Program-made: the position numbers and the translations under genes
The notes under the pieces: model-generated
Database searches by the model: none
What the model was told of the DNA's origin: nothing
What the model saw: the letters and a program-made list of their open reading frames with translations, nothing else
From: JAFGHJ01 sp964523975
Lineage (GTDB): Bacteria; Hydrothermota; UBA3072
Direction: 5' to 3'
DNA: 34,992 nt
Assembly (NCBI GenBank): GCA_964523975.1
Contig: CAZGBM010000015.1
Location: 1-34,992 of the forward strand
Part shown: piece after piece, positions 19,584 to 26,701 of the stretch
Layout of the letters: every line of letters starts with the position of its first letter
Position numbering within the stretch: position 1 is the first letter of the stretch

Positions 19584-20168
19584 TCACCTCTCTTGTTTTT
19601 TTAAGGATAAAGTAATTTTTGTCTGCTCTCCAAATTTTCTAAGTAAAAAGGTAATTGAGGATTCCGTAATATTCATAACTCTGCCGCCAACCACCAGGTC
19701 ATTTTCCCTGAGCACGTACCCACGGTTACCTTCTTTTACGATAGCAAGATACTTGTCTTTAACCCATATAATACCAGACAATTCAGCCAAATCGACATTT
19801 ATTAATCTTTCCTCGCTCTCAGTCCCTGAAGTAATTAAGGGAGCAAACGGATCCGGGTTTCCTCTGTCAGTATAAAATGCTTTAACCCAGTTGAGTGCTT
19901 TCCCTATTTCTTCTAAGGAGTCAAGCATTGTTGTATCCATCTCTTCCTGATTTTCTGCTTCGGTTCCCTTTTCTTTTTCGTCCGCAGCAGTTATAACATT
20001 AAAGATTGCAGTCTTTTCTACACCTAAATCGCTCTTTTTAGGCGAAAAAAACTTAACTGTCTTTACTAAAATCTCATTGAAGACATTTCCTCCTCCCGCC
20101 CCACACCCTGAAAAAGCTAAAAGAGCCAAGAGAATTAAAACAATTTTAAAGGCTGATTTATCCTTCAA
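19584..20168 (-). CDS. pilP: Type IV pilus assembly lipoprotein PilP
   Basis: 194 aa. The start is TTG, 5 nt after GGAGG and inside the end of pilO (11-bp overlap). A lipoprotein signal ends LLAFSGC. The C-terminal half has the small beta-domain of PilP (AELSGIIWVKDKYLAIVKEG, then YVLRENDLVVGGRVMNI), which links the inner-membrane PilMNO platform to the PilQ secretin. The Pro-containing NPDPFAPL segment near residue 107 is typical of PilP, which often carries a DPF motif there. Assignment rests on these features and on the position between pilO and pilQ. Confidence 0.87.
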   Translation of the reverse strand: MKDKSAFKIVLILLALLAFSGCGAGGGNVFNEILVKTVKFFSPKKSDLGVEKTAIFNVITAADEKEKGTEAENQEEMDTTMLDSLEEIGKALNWVKAFYTDRGNPDPFAPLITSGTESEERLINVDLAELSGIIWVKDKYLAIVKEGNRGYVLRENDLVVGGRVMNITESSITFLLRKFGEQTKITLSLKKQER

Positions 20169-20712
20169 CTTTTCCTCCTTTTGTTACGTAAGTCAACAAA
20201 TCAAAAGATGCTGAGATTTTAATTTCTTCTTCATCTGTGCTCTTACTTGGACTGAGCTTTAAATTTTTCACGTTCACTATCCTTTCCATATTATTAAGAT
20301 CCGCCATAAATCCCGCTATATTATGGTAACCGCCATCGATCTGCACCTCAATCCTGATTTCGTCATATTTATCCCTTGCTGTTGTACCCAGAGGCTTGAG
20401 ATGTTTGATTTTGACCTGGTTCTCCGAACTTTTTTTGGTCAGAGTAGTAAGTAAAGAGGAAATACTCGCTTCAGTCGGCAACATTTTTTTCGCCTGATTC
20501 CATCTTGCCGAAACTATTTTAAGCTTTTTCATAGCTTCTTGTTTTCTCTTAACCACCGCTATCGTTTTACTAAGTTTGGCTTCTAACTCTTTATATTGTT
20601 TCTCTTTGACAACTATCTTTTTGTTTTTTTCTTTTATAACAGTAAAATAAATACCGAAGCCGATTAAAATCGCAAGAAGAAATACGATTATTGAAACCCT
20701 CATTCTCTTCAC
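20158..20712 (-). CDS. pilO: Type IV pilus alignment subcomplex protein PilO
   Basis: 184 aa. One N-terminal membrane helix (VSIIVFLLAILIGFGIYFTV) is followed by a lysine-rich coiled coil (about 30-75) and a ferredoxin-like periplasmic domain ending FDLLTYVTKGG. PilO pairs with PilN in the inner-membrane collar around the pilus machine. The start is GTG, sharing GTGA with the pilN stop, and GGAGGT lies 5 nt upstream; an internal ATG nine bases on is less well placed. The IRIEVQIDGGYHNIAGFMADLNN segment is typical of PilO (…GxyhxlxxFlxxL…). Identity is helped by gene order. Confidence 0.88.
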   Translation of the reverse strand: MKRMRVSIIVFLLAILIGFGIYFTVIKEKNKKIVVKEKQYKELEAKLSKTIAVVKRKQEAMKKLKIVSARWNQAKKMLPTEASISSLLTTLTKKSSENQVKIKHLKPLGTTARDKYDEIRIEVQIDGGYHNIAGFMADLNNMERIVNVKNLKLSPSKSTDEEEIKISASFDLLTYVTKGGKVEG

Positions 20713-21290
20713 TTTTCACCTCCAAGGTTAATGCTACCCGATAACTGGAACCCAACTACAGAATAATCCTTTTCTTCGGTTTCTTTAATCTCATCTAATT
20801 TAATGTCACCAAAATAAGAGGAAGAGTTCAACCTATCCATAAAATTCGAAATCATATAATTGGAAAAAGTTTTGCCATCTAACTTAAATTTCTGATTGTT
20901 TTCTTCAAACAAAGTAATCCACATATACTCGGGCTTCAATTTATTGAGTTCATCCATTACGTGAAAATGCAGAGAACGACCCTTATTTAAATTCTGAACG
21001 AGAGTTATCCATTCTTTTAGCTCTCTCTGACGATTTTCGAGATCCTCTACCATTTTCTTCTCCTTTTCAAGTTCTCTAAGTTGCTGTTCGGCCTTAGCGA
21101 TTTCGTTATTTAGTTTCCGAAGCTTTAAGTCTTTTTGAAGGTTCCAAAGAAAAGCCCCTACTATCACAGCAAATAGGAATATAAAGGAAAAAATCATGTC
21201 TAATTTAGGAATTCGTAAAGCCGGTTTTCTAAATTTAACTTCTCTTACTTTTTTCCGTTGTTCTTCAGGTACCAGATTAACTTTTATCAT
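20709..21290 (-). CDS. pilN: Type IV pilus assembly protein PilN
   Basis: 193 aa. It begins MIKVNLVPEEQRKKVRE; the INLLP-like NLVPE motif is the segment by which PilN docks into PilM. A membrane helix follows (about 33-50, FSFIFLFAVIVGAFLW), then a coiled coil with many Glu/Lys residues and a small periplasmic domain. It bridges cytoplasmic PilM to PilO in the inner membrane. The gene starts 2 nt after the pilM stop and overlaps pilO by 4 bp, so the four proteins are almost certainly made together. Confidence 0.9.
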   Translation of the reverse strand: MIKVNLVPEEQRKKVREVKFRKPALRIPKLDMIFSFIFLFAVIVGAFLWNLQKDLKLRKLNNEIAKAEQQLRELEKEKKMVEDLENRQRELKEWITLVQNLNKGRSLHFHVMDELNKLKPEYMWITLFEENNQKFKLDGKTFSNYMISNFMDRLNSSSYFGDIKLDEIKETEEKDYSVVGFQLSGSINLGGEK

Positions 21291-21292
21291 TA

Positions 21293-22330
21293 TTATAACC
21301 CCCTTAAAGCTAAGCCCAAAGAAAGGGCAAGGACTGGAGCTTCTTTTTCCAATTCAACTTTAATAAAGGGTGATTCACTGTCGTATTCAAACTTAATGAA
21401 TGGATTTATAACCTCTGTATGACCTCCGAATCTCTCTTCTAAGAATTGCGGTAATCCGGATATAAGACTGCCGCCACCGCTGATTACGATTTCGTTAAAG
21501 TTTTCAAAACCTTCCGGAAGGTATGGTAGTATTCTCTCTATGGCCACTCCAAGATCATCCTGAAAGCTCTCCATGGCATTCTGGTATGCATACTGGTCGA
21601 CATCTTCCTTCTTCCCAGATTTTATTATGTCGATGGCTTTCTCTCCATCTATTCCTGCCTCTCGCTGTAAAGCTTGAATCAGGTTATTTACGGAGGTGGA
21701 AACCGACCTTGTAAAATGGTTTACCGACCCTGCGATAAAACTCATCGTTGTAGACTGAGCCCCAATATCAAAGAGGCCGACCAATTTATTTGGCTTTGCC
21801 GTGTAGTTAAACTCAAATATGTTCTGGAGTGAGAAAGCGGGGATATCAAGTATAACCGGTTCAAGGCCAAGTTCCCGAAAAAGATTCATTCTTGCTTCAA
21901 CGGTATCTCTCTTCGCTCCCACAAGAAGAACTTCCATAGAATCTTCACCGGCATCGGGATTCACTATCTCGAAATCAAGTGATATATCCTCAATGTCGTA
22001 AGGAATATATTGTTCCGCTTCCCATTTGATTTGCTCTCTGGCTTCAGTCTCATTCATTTTCGGCATTTTTATCTTTTTTACTATGATATCACGTCCAGAG
22101 ATACAGCTAACTACCTGTTTGTTATCAACTTCAAGAGTCTCGAGATTTTGTTTTATTGCATCAAGGACCGTATCACGATCCATCATCTCTCCGTCGACAA
22201 TAGCATGAGAGGGTAAAGTGGTAATATTACACTTTGTCATTACGGGTTTCTTAACACTCCCTTCAACCACCACTGTCTTCAACGAGTGACTACCTATATC
22301 CATAGATAGTATTGAACTCTTCCTGAACAT
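21293..22330 (-). CDS. pilM: Type IV pilus actin-like ATPase PilM
   Basis: 345 aa, the usual PilM length. It has the actin/FtsA-like fold: the phosphate-1 motif SMDIGSHSLKTVVVEG (9-24), a second phosphate loop LFDIGAQSTTMSF, and the adenosine motif EIVISGGGSLISGLPQFL. IKWEAEQYIPYDIEDISLDF is the characteristic PilM segment after the first lobe. It is a cytoplasmic ring protein that holds the N-terminus of PilN and links the pilus motor to the envelope complex. The start has GAGAGGTATTT in front and lies about 22 nt downstream of the predicted transcription start. No pilin or motor ATPase (PilB/T) gene is in this window. Confidence 0.94.
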   Translation of the reverse strand: MFRKSSILSMDIGSHSLKTVVVEGSVKKPVMTKCNITTLPSHAIVDGEMMDRDTVLDAIKQNLETLEVDNKQVVSCISGRDIIVKKIKMPKMNETEAREQIKWEAEQYIPYDIEDISLDFEIVNPDAGEDSMEVLLVGAKRDTVEARMNLFRELGLEPVILDIPAFSLQNIFEFNYTAKPNKLVGLFDIGAQSTTMSFIAGSVNHFTRSVSTSVNNLIQALQREAGIDGEKAIDIIKSGKKEDVDQYAYQNAMESFQDDLGVAIERILPYLPEGFENFNEIVISGGGSLISGLPQFLEERFGGHTEVINPFIKFEYDSESPFIKVELEKEAPVLALSLGLALRGL

Positions 22331-22359
22331 AAATACCTCTCTTATTTAATCTTAACATA

Positions 22360-22388
22360 ATTATAAGTTATATTGAGAAGTTTGTCAA
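22360..22388 (-). promoter_or_regulatory. Consensus sigma70 promoter of pilMNOPQ
   Basis: On the minus strand there is a perfect TTGACA (22383-22388), a 17-nt spacer and a perfect TATAAT (22360-22365). Transcription would start near 22353, leaving a short leader before pilM. Both hexamers match the housekeeping consensus exactly, so the operon is probably expressed constitutively unless repressed. Confidence 0.85.
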
Positions 22389-22439
22389 GTCCATTAAGAA
22401 ATATCTTAACTTTGAGAAATAAAAGTTATGCATAAGGAG

Positions 22440-23180
22440 TCAAAATTTGCCTCTGAAATTCCAATCGGCGGATGAATATTTCAAAAGCAGTTTCTTCTTC
22501 AAAGGATTTTTATCGAACTTTTCGAAAGAGACATCGAATACTTTCTCGAAAGCTTGAATTACAAGGCTTTTCACCTTATTCAACGCAATCTCTTCGCCTA
22601 CAGCCATCCTGAGTGTAGCCATACCGCTGCCAGGAAAAAAGCCGGCAGGGGTCTCCAACATTATGGTCCCCTGTTGAAGAATTACATCTTTACTTCTATA
22701 TTGTGCACTTCCTATAATTTTTTTGTTTCCCCAGCATAAATCGGCAAGTGATTTTGAAGAAAAACACATTTCCGAGTCGAGGTCTTCATTATGCATAAGA
22801 GTACCTCTCTTAATGGATGTTTTAATGCCAAGAAGCTCAAAAACTTTTTTAAAAGCTGATGAAATTTTTCCGTAAGATTCAATTACATTGCCGCCAATTA
22901 CAGGATTGTCCCGATGAAAAACAAGAGAGTAGGTACAATCATGCGAATGTATAATCGCTCTACCCCCGGTTTGTCGCCTAACCCACTTGAACCCCTGCTT
23001 CTCCAGAGCTCTCAGCCAATCTCCTGCTTTTTGATGATATCCCAAAGATATGGAGACTGGCAAAAAATTGAAAAATCTCAGGAAAACGGCATTCTTATCG
23101 TTTACAAACTCCATCAAAGATTCGTCATAAGCCATGTTAAAATAAGGGTCATTAAAACCCGTGTCTATCAAATACCACAT
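22440..23180 (-). CDS. lipM: Lipoyl-pathway acyltransferase, LipM octanoyltransferase / LplA-type
   Basis: 246 aa, one BPL/LplA/LipB catalytic domain. It opens WYLIDTGFNDPYFNMAYDES, the usual LipM/LplA start. The substrate motif RRQTGGRAIIH (68-78) is followed by CTYSLV, and MCFSSKSLADL places Cys139 where LipM has its acyl-enzyme cysteine; KKIIGSAQ (153-160) and ILQQGTIML follow. LipM moves octanoyl groups from acyl carrier protein to lipoyl-domain proteins, whereas LplA uses free lipoate and ATP. The Cys and LQxGTI context favour LipM, but lipoate ligase cannot be excluded. The gene has no Shine-Dalgarno sequence; a -10-like TAGTAT ends exactly 7 nt before the ATG, so the mRNA may be leaderless. 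Confidence 0.85.
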   Translation of the reverse strand: MWYLIDTGFNDPYFNMAYDESLMEFVNDKNAVFLRFFNFLPVSISLGYHQKAGDWLRALEKQGFKWVRRQTGGRAIIHSHDCTYSLVFHRDNPVIGGNVIESYGKISSAFKKVFELLGIKTSIKRGTLMHNEDLDSEMCFSSKSLADLCWGNKKIIGSAQYRSKDVILQQGTIMLETPAGFFPGSGMATLRMAVGEEIALNKVKSLVIQAFEKVFDVSFEKFDKNPLKKKLLLKYSSADWNFRGKF

Positions 23181-23187
23181 ATTGTCA

Positions 23188-23216
23188 ATACTAATTAAGA
23201 GCTACATTTTACGCAA
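23188..23216 (-). promoter_or_regulatory. Possible leaderless promoter of lipM
   Basis: On the minus strand TTGCGT (23211-23216), 17 nt, TAGTAT (23188-23193), then 7 nt to the ATG. Transcription would begin at or next to the start codon. The -35 box matches consensus only partly. Confidence 0.4.
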
Positions 23217-23259
23217 TAGCTTAATCAAGAGAAGAAAAACCAATAAAAGAATAAAAGAT

Positions 23260-23651
23260 AATGTAAAAAGCAAATATCAAAATGGAAAATTACAAATCAA
23301 AGTTCAAAAAAAAGAATCTGCCACAGAGACACAGAGAACACAGAGCCTCACCACACCCGAAATTTTTCTGTTTCAAACATCTAATCGCCTAACGACCCAT
23401 CGAACTAATTAAAAAAGAAACAACGAATCACACAAATAACACGAATATTAAAAAAAGACTTTGTTTTTTACATCAATAGAAAATACTATTCTTAATTTAT
23501 TTATTTGTGTAATTTGTGCAATTTGTTGTTAAAAAAACGGGTTGTTGGGGGCAATAGAAAATCCGTATTTTTTTCGGTTAAACATTTTGTTGTAAGAAAG
23601 AGTTAATTTTGCATTTTTATATGTCATTTTTCTTTTTGATTTTTAATATTT
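23260..23651 (-). repeat. Large intergenic repeat element, copy in minus orientation
   Basis: This 392-bp stretch is the reverse complement of 34318-34710. By eye the first ~265 bp (counted in the element's own direction, 23651 down to about 23387) are identical, including the lengths of all A/T runs. Small differences follow around TTAGGCGATTAGATG, the A-rich run after AACAG, and after CTCTGTGGC; the last ~45 bp are again identical. It fills most of the 665-bp gap between the divergent lipM and hsp20 genes. A frame of 83 codons at its left end is not credible as a gene because it runs through repeat sequence. The segment 23652-23727 is AT-rich with nothing recognisable. Confidence 0.92.
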
Positions 23652-23727
23652 AATTTATTTTTCGATGGAACTTTTTTGCGTTTTTTTCGTCTTTAATATC
23701 AAAAGAACATAACAACCTCCTTATTAA

Positions 23728-23758
23728 AGAATGCCCTCCCCCCCTCTGAGGGCATTCT
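23728..23758. promoter_or_regulatory. CIRCE-like inverted repeat upstream of hsp20
   Basis: A perfect 11-bp inverted repeat, AGAATGCCCTC and GAGGGCATTCT, encloses exactly 9 nt (23739-23747). The heat-shock operator CIRCE bound by HrcA is TTAGCACTC-N9-GAGTGCTAA; the inner GC-CTC/GAG-GC positions and the spacing match, while the outer bases differ. It lies 14 bp upstream of the -35 box of a small heat-shock gene. It is not followed by a T-run on the plus strand and only by TTTAAT on the minus strand, and no gene ends here, so a terminator is less likely. Confidence 0.5.
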
Positions 23759-23772
23759 CTATTAAAATAGGG

Positions 23773-23800
23773 TTGACAAATTAAAAATAATGCGTATAAT
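23773..23800 (+). promoter_or_regulatory. Consensus sigma70 promoter of hsp20
   Basis: TTGACA (23773-23778), 16 nt, TATAAT (23795-23800), both perfect. Transcription would start near 23807, giving a leader of about 39 nt that ends with a GGAGG ribosome site. Because the promoter is housekeeping type, heat control would need a repressor such as one acting at the palindrome upstream, rather than a sigma32-type factor. Confidence 0.87.
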
Positions 23801-23845
23801 GTTTACCGATAATCGTGTAAGAAATCTTAAAAATGGAGGTAAATT

Positions 23846-24295
23846 ATGACGGGAAAGGACTTATCGGGCTATGACCCTATCGACAGGATTTTTAACCTGC
23901 GAGAAGATTTTGATGACATCGTCAGGGATTTCTTTACGGGTTTCTCTAATATAAGTGCAACCAGAGGCGTTTATCCTCTACTGGATATAAAAGAAGATAA
24001 GGAAAAATTCATTATAGATATCGAAGTACCTGGCGTTGATAAAAACGACTTGAAAATTTCAATAAAGAAAGACAATCTGGTTGTTCAAGGAGAGAAAAAA
24101 GAAGAGAAGAAAAGAGAAGAAGAATCATACCTCCGCGTTGAGCGTTCTTACGGAAATTTTATGAGGTCGGTAAATCTGCCGGTGGAGGTAAACCAATCTA
24201 AAATTACAGCTCAATACAATAACGGTGTTTTAAAGATTACTCTGCCGAAAACACAAAAAGAGAACGCTAAGGAAGTAGAAGTCAGGATAACTTAA
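23846..24295 (+). CDS. Small heat-shock protein, Hsp20/alpha-crystallin family
   Basis: 149 aa. The alpha-crystallin domain runs from about 43 to 140: YPLLDIKEDKEKFIIDIEVP, GVDKNDLKISIKKDNLVVQG, SYGNFMRSVNLP, and the hallmark NNGVLKITLPK. A C-terminal VEVRI supplies the I/V-x-I/V motif used for oligomer docking. It is an ATP-independent holdase in the cytoplasm that keeps unfolded proteins soluble. GGAGG sits just before the ATG. It is the first gene behind a consensus promoter and a CIRCE-like palindrome. No terminator is evident in the 84 bp before htrA, so read-through into the downstream stress and envelope genes is likely. Confidence 0.97.
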   Translation: MTGKDLSGYDPIDRIFNLREDFDDIVRDFFTGFSNISATRGVYPLLDIKEDKEKFIIDIEVPGVDKNDLKISIKKDNLVVQGEKKEEKKREEESYLRVERSYGNFMRSVNLPVEVNQSKITAQYNNGVLKITLPKTQKENAKEVEVRIT

Positions 24296-24379
24296 CATAA
24301 AAATCAGGCTGAAAGTCAATTCCATTCTGCTTCGGCATCATAGATGAATGGTAGGGTAAAATCCGTAAAGGGAGATTTT

Positions 24380-25873
24380 ATGAACAAAAAGTTAATTTTA
24401 TATGGGTCTTTTTTTGTTGCATTAGTTGCCATTATGGGTTTTTTTATAGGGATTATAATAGCTTCCAGTTTTTCTTTGACTGCGAAAGTGGATGATAAGA
24501 ATCCGGGAGTTTATACTCCGGGGGAGAGAAGCTCTTTTGCTCCGATAGTTGAAAAAACCTCTCCAGCTGTGGTTTCTATACAGGGAGTTAGGACTGTCGT
24601 TCATCGTTCTCCTTACGATGATTTCTTCAATGACCCGTTCTTTCGAAGGTTTTTCGGAGAAAATCCAAGAGGAGATTTGAAAGAGCAGCAAAAATGGTTA
24701 GGTTCGGGATTTATTGTTGAGTATAACGGAAAAGATTACATACTCACAAATAACCATGTGGTACAAAACGCAGAAGAGTTAACGATATCTCTGGCCGACC
24801 AAAGAAAATTCAGCGGAAATGATTTAGAGGTTGTCGGAAGGGACCCGGAAACGGAAGTTGCAGTTATCAGGATAAGGAAAGGCGGAGACCTGCCCGATAT
24901 TGTTCCCGGTAGCGTCGAAGATTTGAAGGTCGGGGATTGGGTAATTGCAATCGGTAATCCCTTTGGTCTATTCGGCACGGTAACCGCAGGAGTGGTTTCC
25001 GCTAAAGGAAGAACCGACGTATCTTTCGGTGGAAACATATTCGCCGATTTTATCCAGACAGACGCAGCAATAAATCAGGGAAACTCCGGAGGTCCTTTAA
25101 TCAACACGGAAGGGAAGGTAATCGGAGTAAACACAATGATAGTCTCGCAGACAGGAGGAAATATAGGAATAGGTTTCGCCGTACCGATAGATATAGCAAT
25201 GGAGATATTGAAGTCTTTAGTCGAAAAAGGGACTGTTGAGCGGGGATATCTGGGTATAATTCCCGTAGACTTAAGCGAAGATATCAAAAAAACACTAAAC
25301 TATCCTTATCAGAATGGAGCTTATATAAAACAGGTTGAGGAAGGAACTCCGGCCAAACAAGCAGGTCTCGCCGAGGGCGATATAATTCTGAAACTTGACA
25401 ATAAAAATGTAGAGAATGTCAATATTTTAAGAAAAGTGGTGGCTTCGAAGAATCCGGGCGAAAAGATTAAAGTAACGTTATGGAGAAATGGAGCCGAGAA
25501 GAATATAACTGTTAAACTCGAAAAAAGACCATCGCCGGAAAATCTTACTGCAGGTCCTCTTGCTACCCCGGAAGGGGAAGATTGGTTAGGGATGCAACTA
25601 CTTCCCTCATCATCGGAAGAAGCGCGGAATGTCTGGGGCGATAAAGAATTAAACGGAGTGTTTGCAAATAAAGTCGAAGAAAACAGCCCTGCTTACGAAG
25701 CCGGAGTCGTAGAAAATTCCTTGATCACTTTGGTCCAGGCTGAAAAGCAGTCTTTAAAAATAAAAAATATCGAGGATATAAAAAGAGCCAAAAAAGAATT
25801 CAAGCCTCCGTTGGTACTACATTTGCAATTGACTGATGGCTCAACAAGAGTTATAATCATAGAGGGGAGTTAA
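24380..25873 (+). CDS. degP: HtrA/DegP-family periplasmic serine protease with two PDZ domains
   Basis: 497 aa from the ATG at 24380, chosen for the AAGGGAGATTTT site before it; an in-frame ATG at 24344 has none. A membrane anchor or signal (LILYGSFFVALVAIMGFFIGIIIA with flanks) is followed by the trypsin-like domain. His126 is in NNHVVQNA and Ser236 in GNSGGPL. The position that is normally the catalytic Asp (TDLAV/SDIAL in relatives) reads TEVAV, with Glu159 (GAA at 24854-24856). PDZ1 is clear (GYLGIIPVDLSEDIKK, GTPAKQAGLAEGDIILKL); PDZ2, from about 400, is weaker (NSPAYEAGVVENSLITLV). HtrA proteins degrade or refold damaged envelope proteins. The stop codon is immediately followed, in the same frame, by the sigma factor. 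Confidence 0.94.
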   Translation: MNKKLILYGSFFVALVAIMGFFIGIIIASSFSLTAKVDDKNPGVYTPGERSSFAPIVEKTSPAVVSIQGVRTVVHRSPYDDFFNDPFFRRFFGENPRGDLKEQQKWLGSGFIVEYNGKDYILTNNHVVQNAEELTISLADQRKFSGNDLEVVGRDPETEVAVIRIRKGGDLPDIVPGSVEDLKVGDWVIAIGNPFGLFGTVTAGVVSAKGRTDVSFGGNIFADFIQTDAAINQGNSGGPLINTEGKVIGVNTMIVSQTGGNIGIGFAVPIDIAMEILKSLVEKGTVERGYLGIIPVDLSEDIKKTLNYPYQNGAYIKQVEEGTPAKQAGLAEGDIILKLDNKNVENVNILRKVVASKNPGEKIKVTLWRNGAEKNITVKLEKRPSPENLTAGPLATPEGEDWLGMQLLPSSSEEARNVWGDKELNGVFANKVEENSPAYEAGVVENSLITLVQAEKQSLKIKNIEDIKRAKKEFKPPLVLHLQLTDGSTRVIIIEGS

Positions 25874-25876
25874 AAA

Positions 25877-26701
25877 ATAAAAAAAGTTAGAGGTTCTTTA
25901 CCTGTATACTTGCAGGAGATACAACAATACAATCTCCTCACCCCTGAAGAGGAAAAAGAACTGGGGAGAAAAGCTCGGTTAGGAGATGCAAACGCCAAAA
26001 GGAAGCTGGTTGAATCCAACCTCCGCTTCGTCGTTTCTGTAGCAAAAGCCTACAGAAATATGGGAACACCTTTTACGGACTTGATTAACGAAGGCAACGT
26101 AGGTTTGATTAAGGCTGCCGAACGCTTTGACGAAAGAAGAGGAGTCAGATTCCTGTCTTATGCTGTCTGGTGGGTTAAACAGGCTATAATGAAAGCCGTC
26201 ACCGAACATATAAAATCCTATCGCCTGCCCATGAGTAGAGCAGGAAAAATGCTTAAAGTAAAGAAGACAAAAGAAAGAGTAACCAGGGAAATCGGTAGAG
26301 AACCTTCCATAGAAGAAATTGCCGAAGAACTGGATACCGACGTTGAGAAAATAGAGGAGTCGATAAAAGTTGCAAAACATGATATTTCTCTGGATGATAC
26401 AATAAAAAACACGGATGATCTGGAATACCTCGATGTGATATCCGAAGATGTCGTGACGCCGGAGGAGGAGTATTATAGAAATAAATTCATAGAAGATATT
26501 CGATATAGCCTCGACCGACTCAAGCCGAGAGATAGGAAAATCATCATTTACTATTTTGGAATGGAAGGGAAAAGGCCTCACACCCTGGAAGAAATAGGAA
26601 GAATACTGGGAGTCTCAAGAGAAAGAGTAAGACAACTGAGGAATCGGGCTCTGAAACAATTGAGAGAGAGTACCCCAATAGATGAAGAATTCATTCCTTA
26701 A
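25877..26701 (+). CDS. rpoD: Sigma70-family RNA polymerase sigma factor, primary (RpoD/SigA) type without region 1.1; probable ATA start
   Basis: 274 aa if translation begins at ATA (25877), or 263 from TTG (25910). Region 1.2 (SLPVYLQEIQQYNLLTPEEE) is complete only with the upstream start. GGAG at 25866-25869 lies 7 nt before the ATA, an ideal distance, while the TTG has no well-placed site. Regions 2.1-2.4 are clear (NLRFVVSVAKAYRNMG, DLINEGNVGLIKAAERFD, FLSYAVWWVKQAIMKA), then region 3 (REIGREPSIEEIAEEL) and region 4.2 with the helix-turn-helix (TLEEIGRILGVSRERVRQLR). YAVWW and the core motifs are of primary sigma type, as in the short RpoD of Bacteroidota; a stationary-phase or stress paralogue is the alternative. 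It follows htrA with 3 nt between stop and ATA, and its end overlaps the next gene by 20 bp. Confidence 0.9.
   Translation: MKKVRGSLPVYLQEIQQYNLLTPEEEKELGRKARLGDANAKRKLVESNLRFVVSVAKAYRNMGTPFTDLINEGNVGLIKAAERFDERRGVRFLSYAVWWVKQAIMKAVTEHIKSYRLPMSRAGKMLKVKKTKERVTREIGREPSIEEIAEELDTDVEKIEESIKVAKHDISLDDTIKNTDDLEYLDVISEDVVTPEEEYYRNKFIEDIRYSLDRLKPRDRKIIIYYFGMEGKRPHTLEEIGRILGVSRERVRQLRNRALKQLRESTPIDEEFIP

Noticed and set aside
23161..23412. Open frame of 83 codons at the left end of the repeat element
   Set aside because: It runs through repeat sequence, has no ribosome site, reads as low-complexity basic peptide and has no equivalent frame kept as a gene in the other copies.
23260..23651. Insertion sequence or MITE
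   Set aside because: No transposase, no terminal inverted repeats at the shared boundaries and no clear target-site duplication; the internal inverted arms are far from the ends.
23728..23758. Intrinsic terminator
   Set aside because: The hairpin is strong but lacks a following T-run on the plus strand and no gene ends near it; both flanking genes are transcribed away from it, so an operator is preferred.
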